Of a stretch of 64,000 nucleotides of DNA, positions 51,841-60,785 are shown in pieces. Numbering within the stretch: the stretch's first letter is position 1; every line of letters begins with the position of its first letter. A program made the position numbers and the translations under genes. Origin of the DNA: PALSA-505 sp963762615 (GTDB lineage: Bacteria; Actinomycetota; Actinomycetes; Streptosporangiales; Streptosporangiaceae); NCBI GenBank assembly GCA_963762615.1, contig CAVXLG010000013.1, positions 744,001 to 808,000 of the forward strand, in the 5' to 3' direction. A model generated the notes under the pieces. That model had not been told where the DNA came from, ran no database searches, and saw only the letters and a list, made by a program, of their open reading frames with translations.

Positions 51841-54800
51841 ATGACTGGACGGTTCGGGAGTGGTACGGCCGTCGGGCTGGCCGTGCTGATATGCGGGACG
51901 ATGGCGCTGACCACCGGGCCGGCCCAGGCCGCCGCCTCTGCCGCTCCGGCTCGGCCGACAGCCTCCACCGCCGACCCAGTCAGGCCCGCAGGCTCTCCTG
52001 CAGGTACGGTCGGGTCCGCCGCCGCGGCTCCGGCTCGGCCGACAGCCTCCGCCGCGGGCGCAGTCAGGCCCGCAGGCTCCGTTCCGGGTACGGTCGGGTC
52101 CGCCGCCGCGGCTCCCGCCCGGCCGACAGCCTCCGCTGCGGACGCAGTCAAGCCGCCAGGCTCCCGCGCGGGCGCAGTCAGGCGGGGCACCATACTGCTG
52201 CTCAACCCCGGTGCACAGGCGGGCGCGGTGTCTGCGCAAGGCTGGGACAGCGTAACCGTTCCGGGCTGGCAGGTGATCAGCGGCTTGCCAACCGTAGTGC
52301 GGTATGGCACCCCGGGCTTCCCGCCCGTCACCGGGCATTGGCCGGCCGTTCGCGGCGGTCAGCTATTCGGCGGCGGGGCCGGCGGTACCGCCCGGCTGCG
52401 GCAGCTAGTACCGCTACGCGAAGTAGCCGGTTCGCTGCTGCCCGCCGGGACTCGGTACCGGCTCTCGGCCTGGCTCGGCGGCACGGCCACCAGCAGCGCA
52501 AGGGTCACGGTAGCGTTCGTGTCCGCCGCGCGCGCGGTGCTCGCCCGCCGCACGATCGGCCCGGTGGGCGGGAGGGCCGGGACCAGCGGGCTGACTCGCC
52601 GGGCCGTGACCGGGACTCTCCCGCGGGGGACGGTCAGCGCACAGGTCACGCTGGTCCTGGCAACGTCGCTGACCAATTTCGACGGCCCGGACGCGCCGCG
52701 CGTGGGCTATGACCGGGCGGTCGCCGATGCGCTGGGGTTCAGCGTCTCCGCCCCGGTCGAGAGCCCGCTGCCGCTGGTCCCGCCGACCGCGCACGTGCCC
52801 CGCTACCGGCACGTGTTCGTCTTCTACTTCGAGAACGAGGACTACGGCTCGGTCATCGGGAACACCAGCCAGGCCCCGTACCTGAACAGCCTGCTGCCGC
52901 GGGCCAGCCTGCTGGGTCAGTTCTTCGCTGAGGAACACCCGAGCGACGGCAACTACCTCGCTCTGGCCGGCGGCAGCACGTTCGGCATTCCGCTCGACGA
53001 CCCACTGGAGGTGAACCCCCGGTACACGATCCGCGCCCGCAATATCGGCGACCTGATCGGCGCGGCGCACGAGACGTGGAAGGCCTACCTCCAGGGCGCA
53101 AACGGCCCGTGCGACGACACGGTGCACAAGTACTACTGGAACGACGACCTGCCGATGACGTACTTCGCCGACGTCCGCGACCGGCCCGGCTACTGCGCGT
53201 CCCACCTGGTCCCGCTCGCGTCACTGCCGGCCGACCTGGCCAGCGCGGCCAGCACGCCGAACTTCGCCTGGGTGGGCCCCGATGACTGCGCCGACATGGA
53301 AGGCTGCGGGATCCGCGCAGGCGACCAGTTCCTGGCCGCAGAACTGGGTGCCATCATGCGCTCGCCTGCCTGGCGGACCCAGCGCTGCCTGGCCATCATC
53401 ACCTTCGATGAGGACGGCTACGACCACGAGCGCCCGGCCCAGCGCGTGCCGACGCTCGTCCTCGGCTCGGCCGGCGTCCGGCGGGGCTACGTCTCGCACG
53501 TCCGCTACACGCACTACAGTCTGCTCCGCACGATCGAGGCAGCGCTCGGCCTGGGCACGCTGACCAGCAACGACCGGTACGTGCAGCCGGTGAATGACAT
53601 ATTCGCGGGCCGGTCCGCGACGCCGACGGTGGCCCGGACCCGGCCGGTGTCGACCCGGCCGGTGTCGACCCGGCTGGTGCCGACCCGGCCGGTGTCCACC
53701 CCTGCCCGGCCAGCGAACCATGCACGAGCCCGGCCTGTGAGCCGGGCCCGGACCTGGTCGGCTACACCAGCACGAGCCTGGCCGGCGAAACCGCGACATT
53801 CCCCGCTCCCGGACGCGCCCGGCAAGACCGGCGGCGCAGTGCCGGGCGCGACGCCAGGCACCGCAGGCGCGACGCCAGGCACCACGGGCGCGACGCCAGG
53901 CACCACGGGCGCGACGCCAGGCACCACGGGCGCGACGCCAGGCACCGCAAGCGCGCCGCCAGGCACCGCAGGCGCGCCGCCGGGCACCGCGGGCGCGCCG
54001 CCGGGCACCGCGGGCGCGACGCTGCTGCCGGTCCGCCGACGGCAGCCGACGGCCTTCGTGGTGAACTCCGGCTCGGGCACCGTCACGCCGATCAACCTGG
54101 CCACCCGCCGGCCCGGCCCGGCCATCCGGGTCGGCCACGACCCGCGGACCATCGCGATCACACCCAGCGGCCAGACCGGCTACGTAGTGAACGCCGGCTC
54201 GGGCACCGTCACGCCGATCAACCTGGCCACCCGCCGGCCCGGCCCGGCCATCCGGGTCGGCCACGACCCGCAGGCCATGGCGATCACGCCCGACGGCCAG
54301 ACCGGCTATGTAGTGAACGTCGGCTCGGGCACCGTCACGCCGATCAACCTGGCCACCCGCCGGCCCGGCCCGGCCATCCGGGTCGGCCAGGACCCGCGGG
54401 CTATCGCGATCACACCCAGCGGCCAGACCGCTTACGTGCTCGACTGGGGCAGCGCGGAAGTTACGCCGATCAGCACCGCTACGGGGCGGCCAGCCCGGCC
54501 TATCCCAGTGGGCAGCTACCCGTTCTCGGCAGCGTTGTCTCCCGATGGCCGCACGCTCTACGTGGCCAGCTACGGCTCGGATACCGTCACCCCGATCACC
54601 GTGGCCACCGGGCGGGCAGGCCGCGCCATCCCAGTCGGCCAGGCTCCTGACGCCCTCGCGGTCAGCTCCGGCGGCGGCAAGGTCTACGCCGTCGGCGGCG
54701 ACTCGGACACCGTCACCCCGATCGCCACGGCTACCGGGCACGCGGGTCCGGCCATCCCCGTCGGGTACTCGCCGGCGGCCATCGCCATCGGCCGCTCCGG

Positions 54801-55056
54801 CCGGACTGCGTACGTCGTGAACACGATCTCCGGCACCGTGACCCCGGTCAGCACCCGGACCGGCCGGACCGGCCCGCCGATCCCGATAGGTACCTATTCC
54901 TATCCGCTCGCCATCACGCTGACGCCTGACGGTACCAGCGCGGTGGTGGCCGGCACCTACGCGGGCAAGGTCACGGTGATCGACACCCGCACGCGACAGG
55001 CAACCGCCCGGATCACGGTCGGAAGATTCCCGGTCGCCGTCGCCATCGTGGGCTGA
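51841..55056 (+). CDS. Secreted phosphoesterase fused to a YVTN beta-propeller
   Basis: A 1071-aa multidomain protein. Signal peptide (FGSGTAVGLAVLICGTMALT, cleaved near AQAAA); three ~34-residue Ala/Pro repeats; a jelly-roll-like carbohydrate-binding-type region (~115-300, NPGAQAGAVSAQGWDSVTVP, then YRLSAWLGGTA); a phosphoesterase domain (~320-590: HVFVFYFENEDYGSVIGNTS, AEEHPSDGNYLALAGGST, FDEDGYDHERPAQRVPTLVL); linkers of TRPVS pentapeptides and GATPGTT heptapeptides (~595-725); and a propeller of eight YVTN-like blades with near-identical TVTPINLATRRPGPAIRVG units. It should act outside the cell on phosphorylated substrates while the propeller binds a surface partner. ATG 51841; a terminator follows. 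Confidence 0.9.
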   Translation: MTGRFGSGTAVGLAVLICGTMALTTGPAQAAASAAPARPTASTADPVRPAGSPAGTVGSAAAAPARPTASAAGAVRPAGSVPGTVGSAAAAPARPTASAADAVKPPGSRAGAVRRGTILLLNPGAQAGAVSAQGWDSVTVPGWQVISGLPTVVRYGTPGFPPVTGHWPAVRGGQLFGGGAGGTARLRQLVPLREVAGSLLPAGTRYRLSAWLGGTATSSARVTVAFVSAARAVLARRTIGPVGGRAGTSGLTRRAVTGTLPRGTVSAQVTLVLATSLTNFDGPDAPRVGYDRAVADALGFSVSAPVESPLPLVPPTAHVPRYRHVFVFYFENEDYGSVIGNTSQAPYLNSLLPRASLLGQFFAEEHPSDGNYLALAGGSTFGIPLDDPLEVNPRYTIRARNIGDLIGAAHETWKAYLQGANGPCDDTVHKYYWNDDLPMTYFADVRDRPGYCASHLVPLASLPADLASAASTPNFAWVGPDDCADMEGCGIRAGDQFLAAELGAIMRSPAWRTQRCLAIITFDEDGYDHERPAQRVPTLVLGSAGVRRGYVSHVRYTHYSLLRTIEAALGLGTLTSNDRYVQPVNDIFAGRSATPTVARTRPVSTRPVSTRLVPTRPVSTPARPANHARARPVSRARTWSATPARAWPAKPRHSPLPDAPGKTGGAVPGATPGTAGATPGTTGATPGTTGATPGTTGATPGTASAPPGTAGAPPGTAGAPPGTAGATLLPVRRRQPTAFVVNSGSGTVTPINLATRRPGPAIRVGHDPRTIAITPSGQTGYVVNAGSGTVTPINLATRRPGPAIRVGHDPQAMAITPDGQTGYVVNVGSGTVTPINLATRRPGPAIRVGQDPRAIAITPSGQTAYVLDWGSAEVTPISTATGRPARPIPVGSYPFSAALSPDGRTLYVASYGSDTVTPITVATGRAGRAIPVGQAPDALAVSSGGGKVYAVGGDSDTVTPIATATGHAGPAIPVGYSPAAIAIGRSGRTAYVVNTISGTVTPVSTRTGRTGPPIPIGTYSYPLAITLTPDGTSAVVAGTYAGKVTVIDTRTRQATARITVGRFPVAVAIVG

Positions 55057-55077
55057 CCACCGTGCGGGAGCAGCACA

Positions 55078-55105
55078 GGGTCAGGCCCTGGTCGGCGCCT
55101 GACCC
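55078..55105 (+). terminator. Terminator hairpin after the fusion gene
   Basis: GGGTCAGG (55078-55085) pairs with CCTGACCC (55098-55105) across a 12-base loop, 22 bases after the stop. Confidence 0.55.
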
Positions 55106-55164
55106 GGCCGGGCAGGGTTCACAGGCCGATACCCGGAGATAACAAGCCTGTGCCAGTGACGGCG

Positions 55165-55575
55165 ATGTGGTCGTGCGCCCGGTGCGCACGGACGTTCGCG
55201 AACCGGAACCAGACTCACACCTGCGCCCCGCTTGGCGACCTGGATCAGCATTTCGCCCGAGCCTGCGCGGAGGTGCGGGACATCTTCGACCGGGTCCTGG
55301 CAGCGGTGTCCGCTCTCGGCCCAGTGGAGGTGCTGGCCGAGAGAACCCGCATCGCGCTGCACGTCCGGATGAGCTTCGCCGCGTTCACCCCGCGCCAACG
55401 CTGGCTCAGCGGGCATCTGGTCCTGGCCCGCCAGATTGACAGCCCGCGCTTCCTGCGGGTCCAGACACTATCCCCGCGCAACGTGGTGCATTCCTTCCGG
55501 CTCACCTCGCCTGATGATGTGGATGCCGAGTTCACGGCCTGGCTGGCCGAGGCGTACCAGGTCGGGGCTCAATAG
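55165..55575 (+). CDS. DUF5655 domain protein
   Basis: A 136-aa protein with an N-terminal zinc-binding-like motif (MWSCARCARTFANRNQTHTC: two close cysteines, then His and Cys) and a DUF5655-type domain: VEVLAERTRIALHVRMSFAA and RNVVHSFRLTSPDDVD. Proteins of this type are small and cytoplasmic and have no assigned role. ATG 55165 starts exactly at the cysteine motif and was preferred over GTG 55150. Confidence 0.82.
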   Translation: MWSCARCARTFANRNQTHTCAPLGDLDQHFARACAEVRDIFDRVLAAVSALGPVEVLAERTRIALHVRMSFAAFTPRQRWLSGHLVLARQIDSPRFLRVQTLSPRNVVHSFRLTSPDDVDAEFTAWLAEAYQVGAQ

Positions 55576-55900
55576 GCCAGGGCCGCTCCGCCATTTCCCG
55601 CAGCAGTGCGCGATAGCGTCCGATGACGGGGCATTGGCACACCGGGGAGAATCGGTCAGGACCCTGGTGAGGGGTGTCGTAGCCGGTGCTTACGCTGGCA
55701 GGTGACTGAGACCAGCTCCGAACCCGAGGCCGGTCACGCATGGATGTGCTACCGACTCGGCTGGTCCTGCTGGGCATCGGTGAAGGGCCGCGACGGCCAG
55801 TGGTGAGCCGTCGCCGTCGAGGTCATGGTCGAGCAGGTGATGGAGACCGTCCAGTCGGCCATGTCGCCTGGTGCTGCGGCTGGCAGCTTTTGCCTCAGTC
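55576..55900. other. Intergenic region with one doubtful small frame
   Basis: A 325-base gap between convergent genes. Nothing certain. A GTG at 55702 opens 34 codons (TETSSEPEAGHAWMCYRL, then GWSCWASVKGRDGQW) to a TGA, 5 bases after a TACGCT -10-like box, so a leaderless small protein cannot be excluded, but no other evidence supports it. Confidence 0.25.
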
Positions 55901-56527
55901 TCATGGGCTGGTGATGGCCTGCTTCGGGCTCACGGTGTAGGTGCCGCTGAGCGTGACCGGGTCGCCGTCGTTGATCAGGCCGAGGCAGCCGGAGCTGACG
56001 CCTTTCCAGTGCAGGTTGCCGCCGGTGGTCAGCACCTTGAGCTGGCCGGTGCTGTCGGTATACCGGAACGTCACCCTGCCGTCGTCGGCGGTAGCGCTCG
56101 TGCCGTCGATCATGGCGTTGCAGCCGTTGCCCGACAGCGTGAGGTGGAGGTGGCTGAGCGTCCCCAGCGCCGCGCCTTTCGCCGCGTTGTAGGAGGAGAG
56201 GTTCACATGCCAGGGCAGGCCACCGGCCTGCAGATGGAATATCAGCGGGCCGCCACAGGCAGTGAGGCTGAGGGCGGACAGGGAGCCGACATGGGAGCCG
56301 GGCAGTCCGCTGCCGGTCTTGAGCGTGCCGCTGGCGGTCGAGGAGACGCACGGTATCGCGGTGCCGGTCTTGGGGTCTTTGACGGCCACTTTCCCTGACT
56401 TCGCCGTGATGGCGCCGCCGGGCCGGATGGTCCAGGTGGTCGCGGCCAGGGCGGGGGCGGCTGCCAGGGTGGCCGCGAGGAGCGCGGCACCGCCAGCGGC
56501 CAGGATGCGCGCGTACCGGTTGCTCAT
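55901..56527 (-). CDS. Secreted hypothetical protein
   Basis: A 208-aa exported protein with a clear signal peptide (MSNRYARILAAGGAALLAAT ... APALAA). The mature part is beta-rich (TTWTIRPGGAITAKSGKVAV, HLHLTLSGNGCNAMIDGTSA, PVTLSGTYTVSPKQA) with four cysteines that could pair. It resembles a group of small secreted actinobacterial proteins of unknown role. ATG 56527 has GGAAGGAAGAC upstream. Confidence 0.78.
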   Translation of the reverse strand: MSNRYARILAAGGAALLAATLAAAPALAATTWTIRPGGAITAKSGKVAVKDPKTGTAIPCVSSTASGTLKTGSGLPGSHVGSLSALSLTACGGPLIFHLQAGGLPWHVNLSSYNAAKGAALGTLSHLHLTLSGNGCNAMIDGTSATADDGRVTFRYTDSTGQLKVLTTGGNLHWKGVSSGCLGLINDGDPVTLSGTYTVSPKQAITSP

Positions 56528-56888
56528 CGCTGTCTTCCTTCCGGCCTTATGAGCGGGGCCTGGTCACCGGGAGCATTGCCAGCTTGTTTCCCGCGCGGGA
56601 GCAGGTCAAGCAGCGCAAGGCCGCCAGCCGGGCGAACCTCGCCTGCTAAATGCCGCGTTCGAGGGCGCCAACCGGCACGGCCGCAGGCTCAGTTAGGCCG
56701 ACACCACCGGCCTCCCAGCGGTGAATGGGGCCGATCGGCCCACACCTGGCGCGCTGGACGGGGCCGTCCGGCCCCTGCCGCCAGGCTCCGGTCAGGCTGA
56801 CGCTGGGTCTACTGCTCCGCCACCTGGGCGGAACCGGCGGGGGCCGCCGCAAAACTGGCCACGCGAACGAACCGTAAGGGGCACAGTC
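56528..56888. other. Intergenic region with two GC palindromes
   Basis: A 361-base divergent gap. It holds the 14-bp palindrome GGGCCGATCGGCCC (56728-56741) and a GGGGCCG/CGGCCCC hairpin (56760-56775). No gene seen. Promoters for the secreted protein and for the micro-operon must lie here. Confidence 0.4.
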
Positions 56889-57146
56889 ATGAGGAAAGTC
56901 TTCGGCGTTGTAGCTGCGGCGGCCATCGCGGCGGCATTGTCCGCTTGCGGCAGCAGCGGTCCAACGGTTACCGGATGCGAAAGCGCCATAACGCAGGCGG
57001 CAAGCGACGGGCAGATCCAAAGCGAGTCGGCCAGCCAGCTCGAAAACTCGCCTAACCTGCGCGGTCCCTGCAACGGCCTGAACACCACCCAGCAGCACCA
57101 GCTCGAAGCGTGGGCTACGAAGACGGGTGACGGGCAACATGACTAG
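56889..57146 (+). CDS. Small lipoprotein, first gene of a micro-operon
   Basis: An 85-aa lipoprotein: MRKVFGVVAAAAIAAALSAC gives a signal peptide with lipobox LSAC. The mature part has two more cysteines and a helical SQLENSPNLRGPCNGLNTTQ segment. Attached to the outer face of the membrane; function unknown. ATG 56889 has TAAGGGG upstream. The stop overlaps the next gene by 8 bases. Confidence 0.75.
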   Translation: MRKVFGVVAAAAIAAALSACGSSGPTVTGCESAITQAASDGQIQSESASQLENSPNLRGPCNGLNTTQQHQLEAWATKTGDGQHD

Positions 57147-57273
57147 CTTCCTGCATGCCACATCGCCGTTGTCCTGGCTGTCCTGGCTGGGGCGGACCGA
57201 CTTCGCCCTCCTAGCGGGCGCGCTCGTGTCGTGCTCGGCAGCCGCCTTTCTCGGCAGGAGGAACGCGTCATGA
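57139..57273 (+). CDS. 44-residue membrane-like small protein
   Basis: ATG 57139 opens MTSFLHATSPLSWLSWLG, then RTDFALLAGALVSCSAAAFLG and a short basic end (RRNAS). The second segment is a plausible membrane helix with a positive C-terminal tail. It overlaps the lipoprotein gene by 8 bases and the following gene by 4 (ATGA), so its translation is coupled on both sides, which supports it being real. No function known. Confidence 0.55.
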   Translation: MTSFLHATSPLSWLSWLGRTDFALLAGALVSCSAAAFLGRRNAS

Positions 57274-57905
57274 TAGCCGCAGTCATCTGGATCGCCGGCG
57301 CGTTCCTGGCCGGGTGGATAGGACACCGCAAGGGCATGACCAGCCTGGGCGTTCTCCTGGGAGTGGTGTTCGCCCTAGTCGGGGCAATCATCATGGCCTT
57401 GATCCCGCGCACGTTCCAGCCGGTGTGGCAGGGCTGGATGCGCCGGCTCCACGGCCGGGGCCGCATCATCGCCGGCGCCCTCCTGCTGCTGGCCTGGATG
57501 TTCGTCCCGTCCATCTCGCACAGCGGGATCAGCATCGCCCAGGAGCACGCGGAATGCCAGGGCGGCCTGGGCAGCGTCGCCCGGCTGTTCGACCCGGGCA
57601 TCGCGGTCGACTGCAACGACATCAGCACCCTCTACACGTTCCTCACCCTGGCCGCCGCGGCGGGGCTCGTGCTGGTGCTGTGGGGTGTCTGGGTGCTGTG
57701 GGGTGCCTTGCTGTTGGAGCAGACCCGGAAGTTCAGCGCCACCGCCCGTCCAGCATTCCCGCAGCCCCCGCAGCAGTATCCGCCTCCGGCACCCCCGCAG
57801 CCCCCGGCGCCAGGCTGCACCTGTGGTGCCGACCACGAGCCCGGTGACGTGTTCTGCGGCCGATGCGGCGGGCCGGTCTGGTCTCCCGCGCCCGGGCCGG
57901 CTTAG
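57270..57905 (+). CDS. Membrane protein with C-terminal zinc ribbon
   Basis: A 211-aa protein with an N-terminal helix pair (MIAAVIWIAGAFLAGWIG, LGVLLGVVFALVGAIIMAL), two further helices (IIAGALLLLAWMFVPSI, LTLAAAAGLVLVLWGVWVLW), a Pro-rich linker and a zinc ribbon CTCGADHEPGDVFCGRCGG. ATG 57270 has AGGAGGAACGCGTC upstream and overlaps the small gene before it. The insertion sequence sits exactly at the stop codon, and the same TAG would be read with or without it. Function unknown. Confidence 0.78.
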   Translation: MIAAVIWIAGAFLAGWIGHRKGMTSLGVLLGVVFALVGAIIMALIPRTFQPVWQGWMRRLHGRGRIIAGALLLLAWMFVPSISHSGISIAQEHAECQGGLGSVARLFDPGIAVDCNDISTLYTFLTLAAAAGLVLVLWGVWVLWGALLLEQTRKFSATARPAFPQPPQQYPPPAPPQPPAPGCTCGADHEPGDVFCGRCGGPVWSPAPGPA

Positions 57906-59507
57906 CTTGAGATTTAAGGTGCCTGACGTGCCATGACACGGATTGCCGGTTCTTGCGGTGGTATGCCCGGCGTGTCGCCGGACGTGGATACGGCCTTTGC
58001 CTGATCATGTGGTCTCGCCAGAGAAACATGATCGACAGCAAAGGCCGTGATGGACAGTCTGCCGCAGGATCCTGGTCGCGTCGAGCAGCTTGCCCGCCTG
58101 GCGGGGTTCCGCCGTGAGCTGCATGAGTGCTTCACCGCGCGGGCGGACGCGCTGTTCGAGCTGTGCGACGCGGTGCTGTGCGCGCAGGGGCCGGTGCGCT
58201 CGGCGGCGGAGCTGTCGCTGGAGCCGGAGTTCCGCCGCGGGCACGGATCGGTGTATGACGCCCTGGCAGGGGGCCAGATAGATGCCGGGAGGCTGCGGCG
58301 GCTGCAGGTGGCAGCGATGACGCCGGCGGCTGAGGGTGATCCGCTGATGTTCGGGATCGACGTGACGCCGCTGGCCCGCCCGGACGCGGTGTTCGCCGAT
58401 GAGCTGGTGATGGTGCAGGTGCGGGGTGCTGGCGGGGACCGGTACCTGCCGGGCTGGCCGCTGAGCGTGCTGGTGGGCGTGGGGTGGGGGTCCTCCTCGT
58501 GGGTGGATGCGATCGAGGCCAGGCGGCTGCGCCCGGGAGAGGACCATGTCGATGCCACCGTCGCGCAGGTTACCGATCTGCTCGGCGACCTGGCCGCCAC
58601 CGGCCGGCGGCGGCCGGCTGACCCGCCGCCGCTGGTGATGCTGGATGCCGGGTACCCGGCCACGGACCTGTCGCATGCCCTGGCCGGCCTGCCGGTTCAG
58701 CTGCTGGTGCGGCTGCGGTCCGACCGGGTGTTCTACGCTCCCGGCGGCCGGCGCGCGGACGGGAAGCCGGGCCGGCCCCGCCGGCACGGGCAGCGGTTCG
58801 CGCTGGCTGAGGCGGGCACCCATCACGCCCCCGATATCGAGCTGGCCGGCCAGTCGCGGCGGTACGGGAAGGTGCGGGTGCGGGCCTGGAAGGGCCTGCA
58901 CCAGGCCCTGGAGCGCAGCGGCCGGTGGTCCGGCTTCCCCCAGTGCCAGGAACTGCCGGTCGTGCCCGGCACGGTCATCCAGGTCAGCGTGGAACGCCTG
59001 CCCGGCGGCCGCGCGCCGCACAAAGACCTGTGGCTATGGCACCACGGGCCGGCCGAAGCCGACGCAGGCCTGACGGACCTGCTGTGGAAGGCCTACCTCC
59101 GCCGGTTCGATCAAGAGCATTTCCACCGGTTCGGCAAGGTATACCTGGGCCTGGCCGCCGCCCGCCTGGCCTCGGCCGCGGCCACCGGCAGGTGGACCGC
59201 CCTGATCATCGCCGCCTATACCCAGCTGCGGCTGGCCTCAGCCCTCGTCGATGACTTGCGCCGGCCCTGGCACAACAAGCCCGCACCGGGGCAGGTACTC
59301 AGCCCCTACCGGGTCCGGCTCGGATTCCGCCGTCTCCGCACCCACCTGGGCACCCCGGCCAGGGCGGCGAAACCCACCCGGCCTGGTCCCGGCCGCCCCG
59401 CAGGATCCAGGAACCGGCCCAAGCCCCGGCCGCCGGTCTACCGCAAAACGGACACCAAGCACACCACCGCCCGCGCCCCAGTCAAGCAGAATCCTTAAAT
59501 CTCAAGC
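57905..59507 (+). mobile_element. Intact 1.6-kb insertion sequence with 15-bp terminal inverted repeats
   Basis: Ends are GCTTGAGATTTAAGG at 57905-57919 and its exact complement at 59493-59507. The element is flanked by TTA on both sides (57902-57904 and 59508-59510), a 3-bp target duplication. One transposase gene fills it. The left end abuts the stop codon of the zinc-ribbon gene. Ends are perfect and the gene is uninterrupted, so the insertion looks recent. Confidence 0.9.
58050..59498 (+). CDS. DDE transposase of the insertion sequence
   Basis: A 482-aa DDE transposase, IS701-like in layout and close to a large actinobacterial family often called NF041680. Candidate catalytic residues are the Asp in FGIDVTPLARPDA (~104), the Asp in VMLDAGYPATDL (~199) and the Glu in FDQEHFHRFGK (~356). 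The basic tail ends VKQNP next to the right inverted repeat. ATG 58050 follows GTG 58047; AAAGG is upstream. It cuts and joins the 15-bp ends. Family name is from memory, the DDE reading from the sequence. Confidence 0.88.
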   Translation: MDSLPQDPGRVEQLARLAGFRRELHECFTARADALFELCDAVLCAQGPVRSAAELSLEPEFRRGHGSVYDALAGGQIDAGRLRRLQVAAMTPAAEGDPLMFGIDVTPLARPDAVFADELVMVQVRGAGGDRYLPGWPLSVLVGVGWGSSSWVDAIEARRLRPGEDHVDATVAQVTDLLGDLAATGRRRPADPPPLVMLDAGYPATDLSHALAGLPVQLLVRLRSDRVFYAPGGRRADGKPGRPRRHGQRFALAEAGTHHAPDIELAGQSRRYGKVRVRAWKGLHQALERSGRWSGFPQCQELPVVPGTVIQVSVERLPGGRAPHKDLWLWHHGPAEADAGLTDLLWKAYLRRFDQEHFHRFGKVYLGLAAARLASAAATGRWTALIIAAYTQLRLASALVDDLRRPWHNKPAPGQVLSPYRVRLGFRRLRTHLGTPARAAKPTRPGPGRPAGSRNRPKPRPPVYRKTDTKHTTARAPVKQNP

Positions 59508-59570
59508 TTAGAGCGCCCGGCAACAGGGCGTTGGATCAGGGAGCGGCGTCCAGGCAATCCCTGGCAAGGC

Positions 59571-59670
59571 CGAGGAGGGAGTCAGCCTGGATTTGGCTGG
59601 CGATTGACGAGAACGCCGCCAGGGCAGCCTGGGCGCCACGAGCCCGGCAGTCCTATTGCCGGGCGCTCTA
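59571..59670 (+). repeat. Dispersed ~100-bp repeat, copy B, with hairpin
   Basis: Matches 7477-7580 at about 90%. Hairpin arms GCCCGGCA (59642-59649) and TGCCGGGC (59657-59664) are kept although the loop differs (GTCCTAT against TCCTA in copy A). It lies 60 bases outside the right end of the insertion sequence. The core could encode RRESAWIWLAIDENAARAAW, but no start codon is present. Confidence 0.7.
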
Positions 59671-59981
59671 GCTGGACGGTGCGGTCAACGCTGGGATAGC
59701 GGACCAGGCAAGTGAGGGCGGGGTCGTCTCATCGGCGGCTCCGTTTCTCATCCTGGTCGGGGTGTTCCCTCCTGTCGATCTGGCGCGGTGACGGACACAC
59801 CCTCGCTGGGCGCACGGAGCAGCCCAGCTCCGGAAGCTGGCGCGCGAGACGACCGCGGACAGGTCCGCGCCGGCGAACTAAGCCGTCTAAGCCGTCTAAC
59901 CGGCAGACAGCACGAGCCGGACCACGACCTGCCCGACACGCCGGACGGTCCGGCCAATGCCGCAGCCACGGCTACAGTCCC

Positions 59982-60029
59982 TCTGTAGTAAGAAGCTAGT
60001 GGTCACTTCTGTAGTAAGAAGCTGGTGGT
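59982..60029 (+). repeat. 22-bp direct repeat
   Basis: TCTGTAGTAAGAAGCTAGTGGT (59982-60003) recurs at 60008-60029 with one change, offset 26 bp. An AT-richer patch in a GC-rich context. Role unknown. Confidence 0.7.
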
Positions 60030-60785
60030 GTCCGCTGGATGGACGGCAAGACAGACGTCTTCGATGATGTGGGGCGCCGAAGATCACCGCGGCGAGGCGG
60101 CAGAGCAGCAGGCTGGTGCGCCCGGCTCGGACGCGGGCCAGCCTGGCCAGCGCTTCGGCGCGTGATAGCCGCGCCCGAGGGTAGGAATACAGCACCCCGA
60201 AGAAGGGCCGCAGTGGCAGGGACATGTCATGCGCGCACCAGCTGATGACGATCAGCCGCCCGCCGACAACGCAGGGCCTTACGCCTTCGGGGTGCAGCGG
60301 CCCGGCTTCCACGGCCAGCCGGACAGGCCCAGGAGCAGGCCCGGCCGGCTGCGCAGGCTGGCCAGGCGGCTGCGCAGGCTAATCGCTCGGCCAACCAGCG
60401 CCGGGAGAGAATGAACCGGTGAGCGGCATGCCGCCTGAGACGAACGCGCCGCTGATCCGCGAGGCCACTGGGACGACGGCCCACCTGAGCCACGCGCCCG
60501 CGGCGGCCACGCTGGCGACAGTGGTGATCATGGCATGCTAGATCCTTACCGCGGGCCTGTAATGATGACGCCTGAATGAGCCATCCGGTGTAGCAGAACC
60601 TGCCGTATTGGACGGCCAGTCACGGCGTCCACCGCGGCCGTGATCACTGCGATCACCGTCACCGGGTCAGCAGTCATGGATCCTCCCATCGCGTTCGCTC
60701 CCACGCCGCGCTGCTGGCCGCCGTTCATCACCGAACGGCGCAGCGCGAATCCGCGCGCTCTCGTCCGCGCGGGCCCGTCGGCTGG

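Larger units (their letters stand above)
59508..60785. other. Gene-poor region next to the insertion sequence
   Basis: About 1.28 kb with no gene I can support. Contents: a CGCCC/GGGCG hairpin right after the element (59513-59529), the second copy of the dispersed repeat, a 22-bp direct repeat at 59982-60029, and a duplicated CGGCTGCGCAGGCT (near 60340-60380). Short open frames on both strands look random. It may be the eroded remains of earlier mobile elements. Confidence 0.45.

Noticed and set aside
55702..55806. 34-codon GTG frame with a -10-like box upstream
   Set aside because: Cysteine/tryptophan-rich and possibly leaderless, but no ribosome site, partner or family; kept only as a note in the gap entry.
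59896..60493. Minus-strand open frames of 88-138 codons beside the insertion sequence
   Set aside because: Arg/Ala-rich, no ribosome sites, no recognisable motifs; they overlap each other and repeats.
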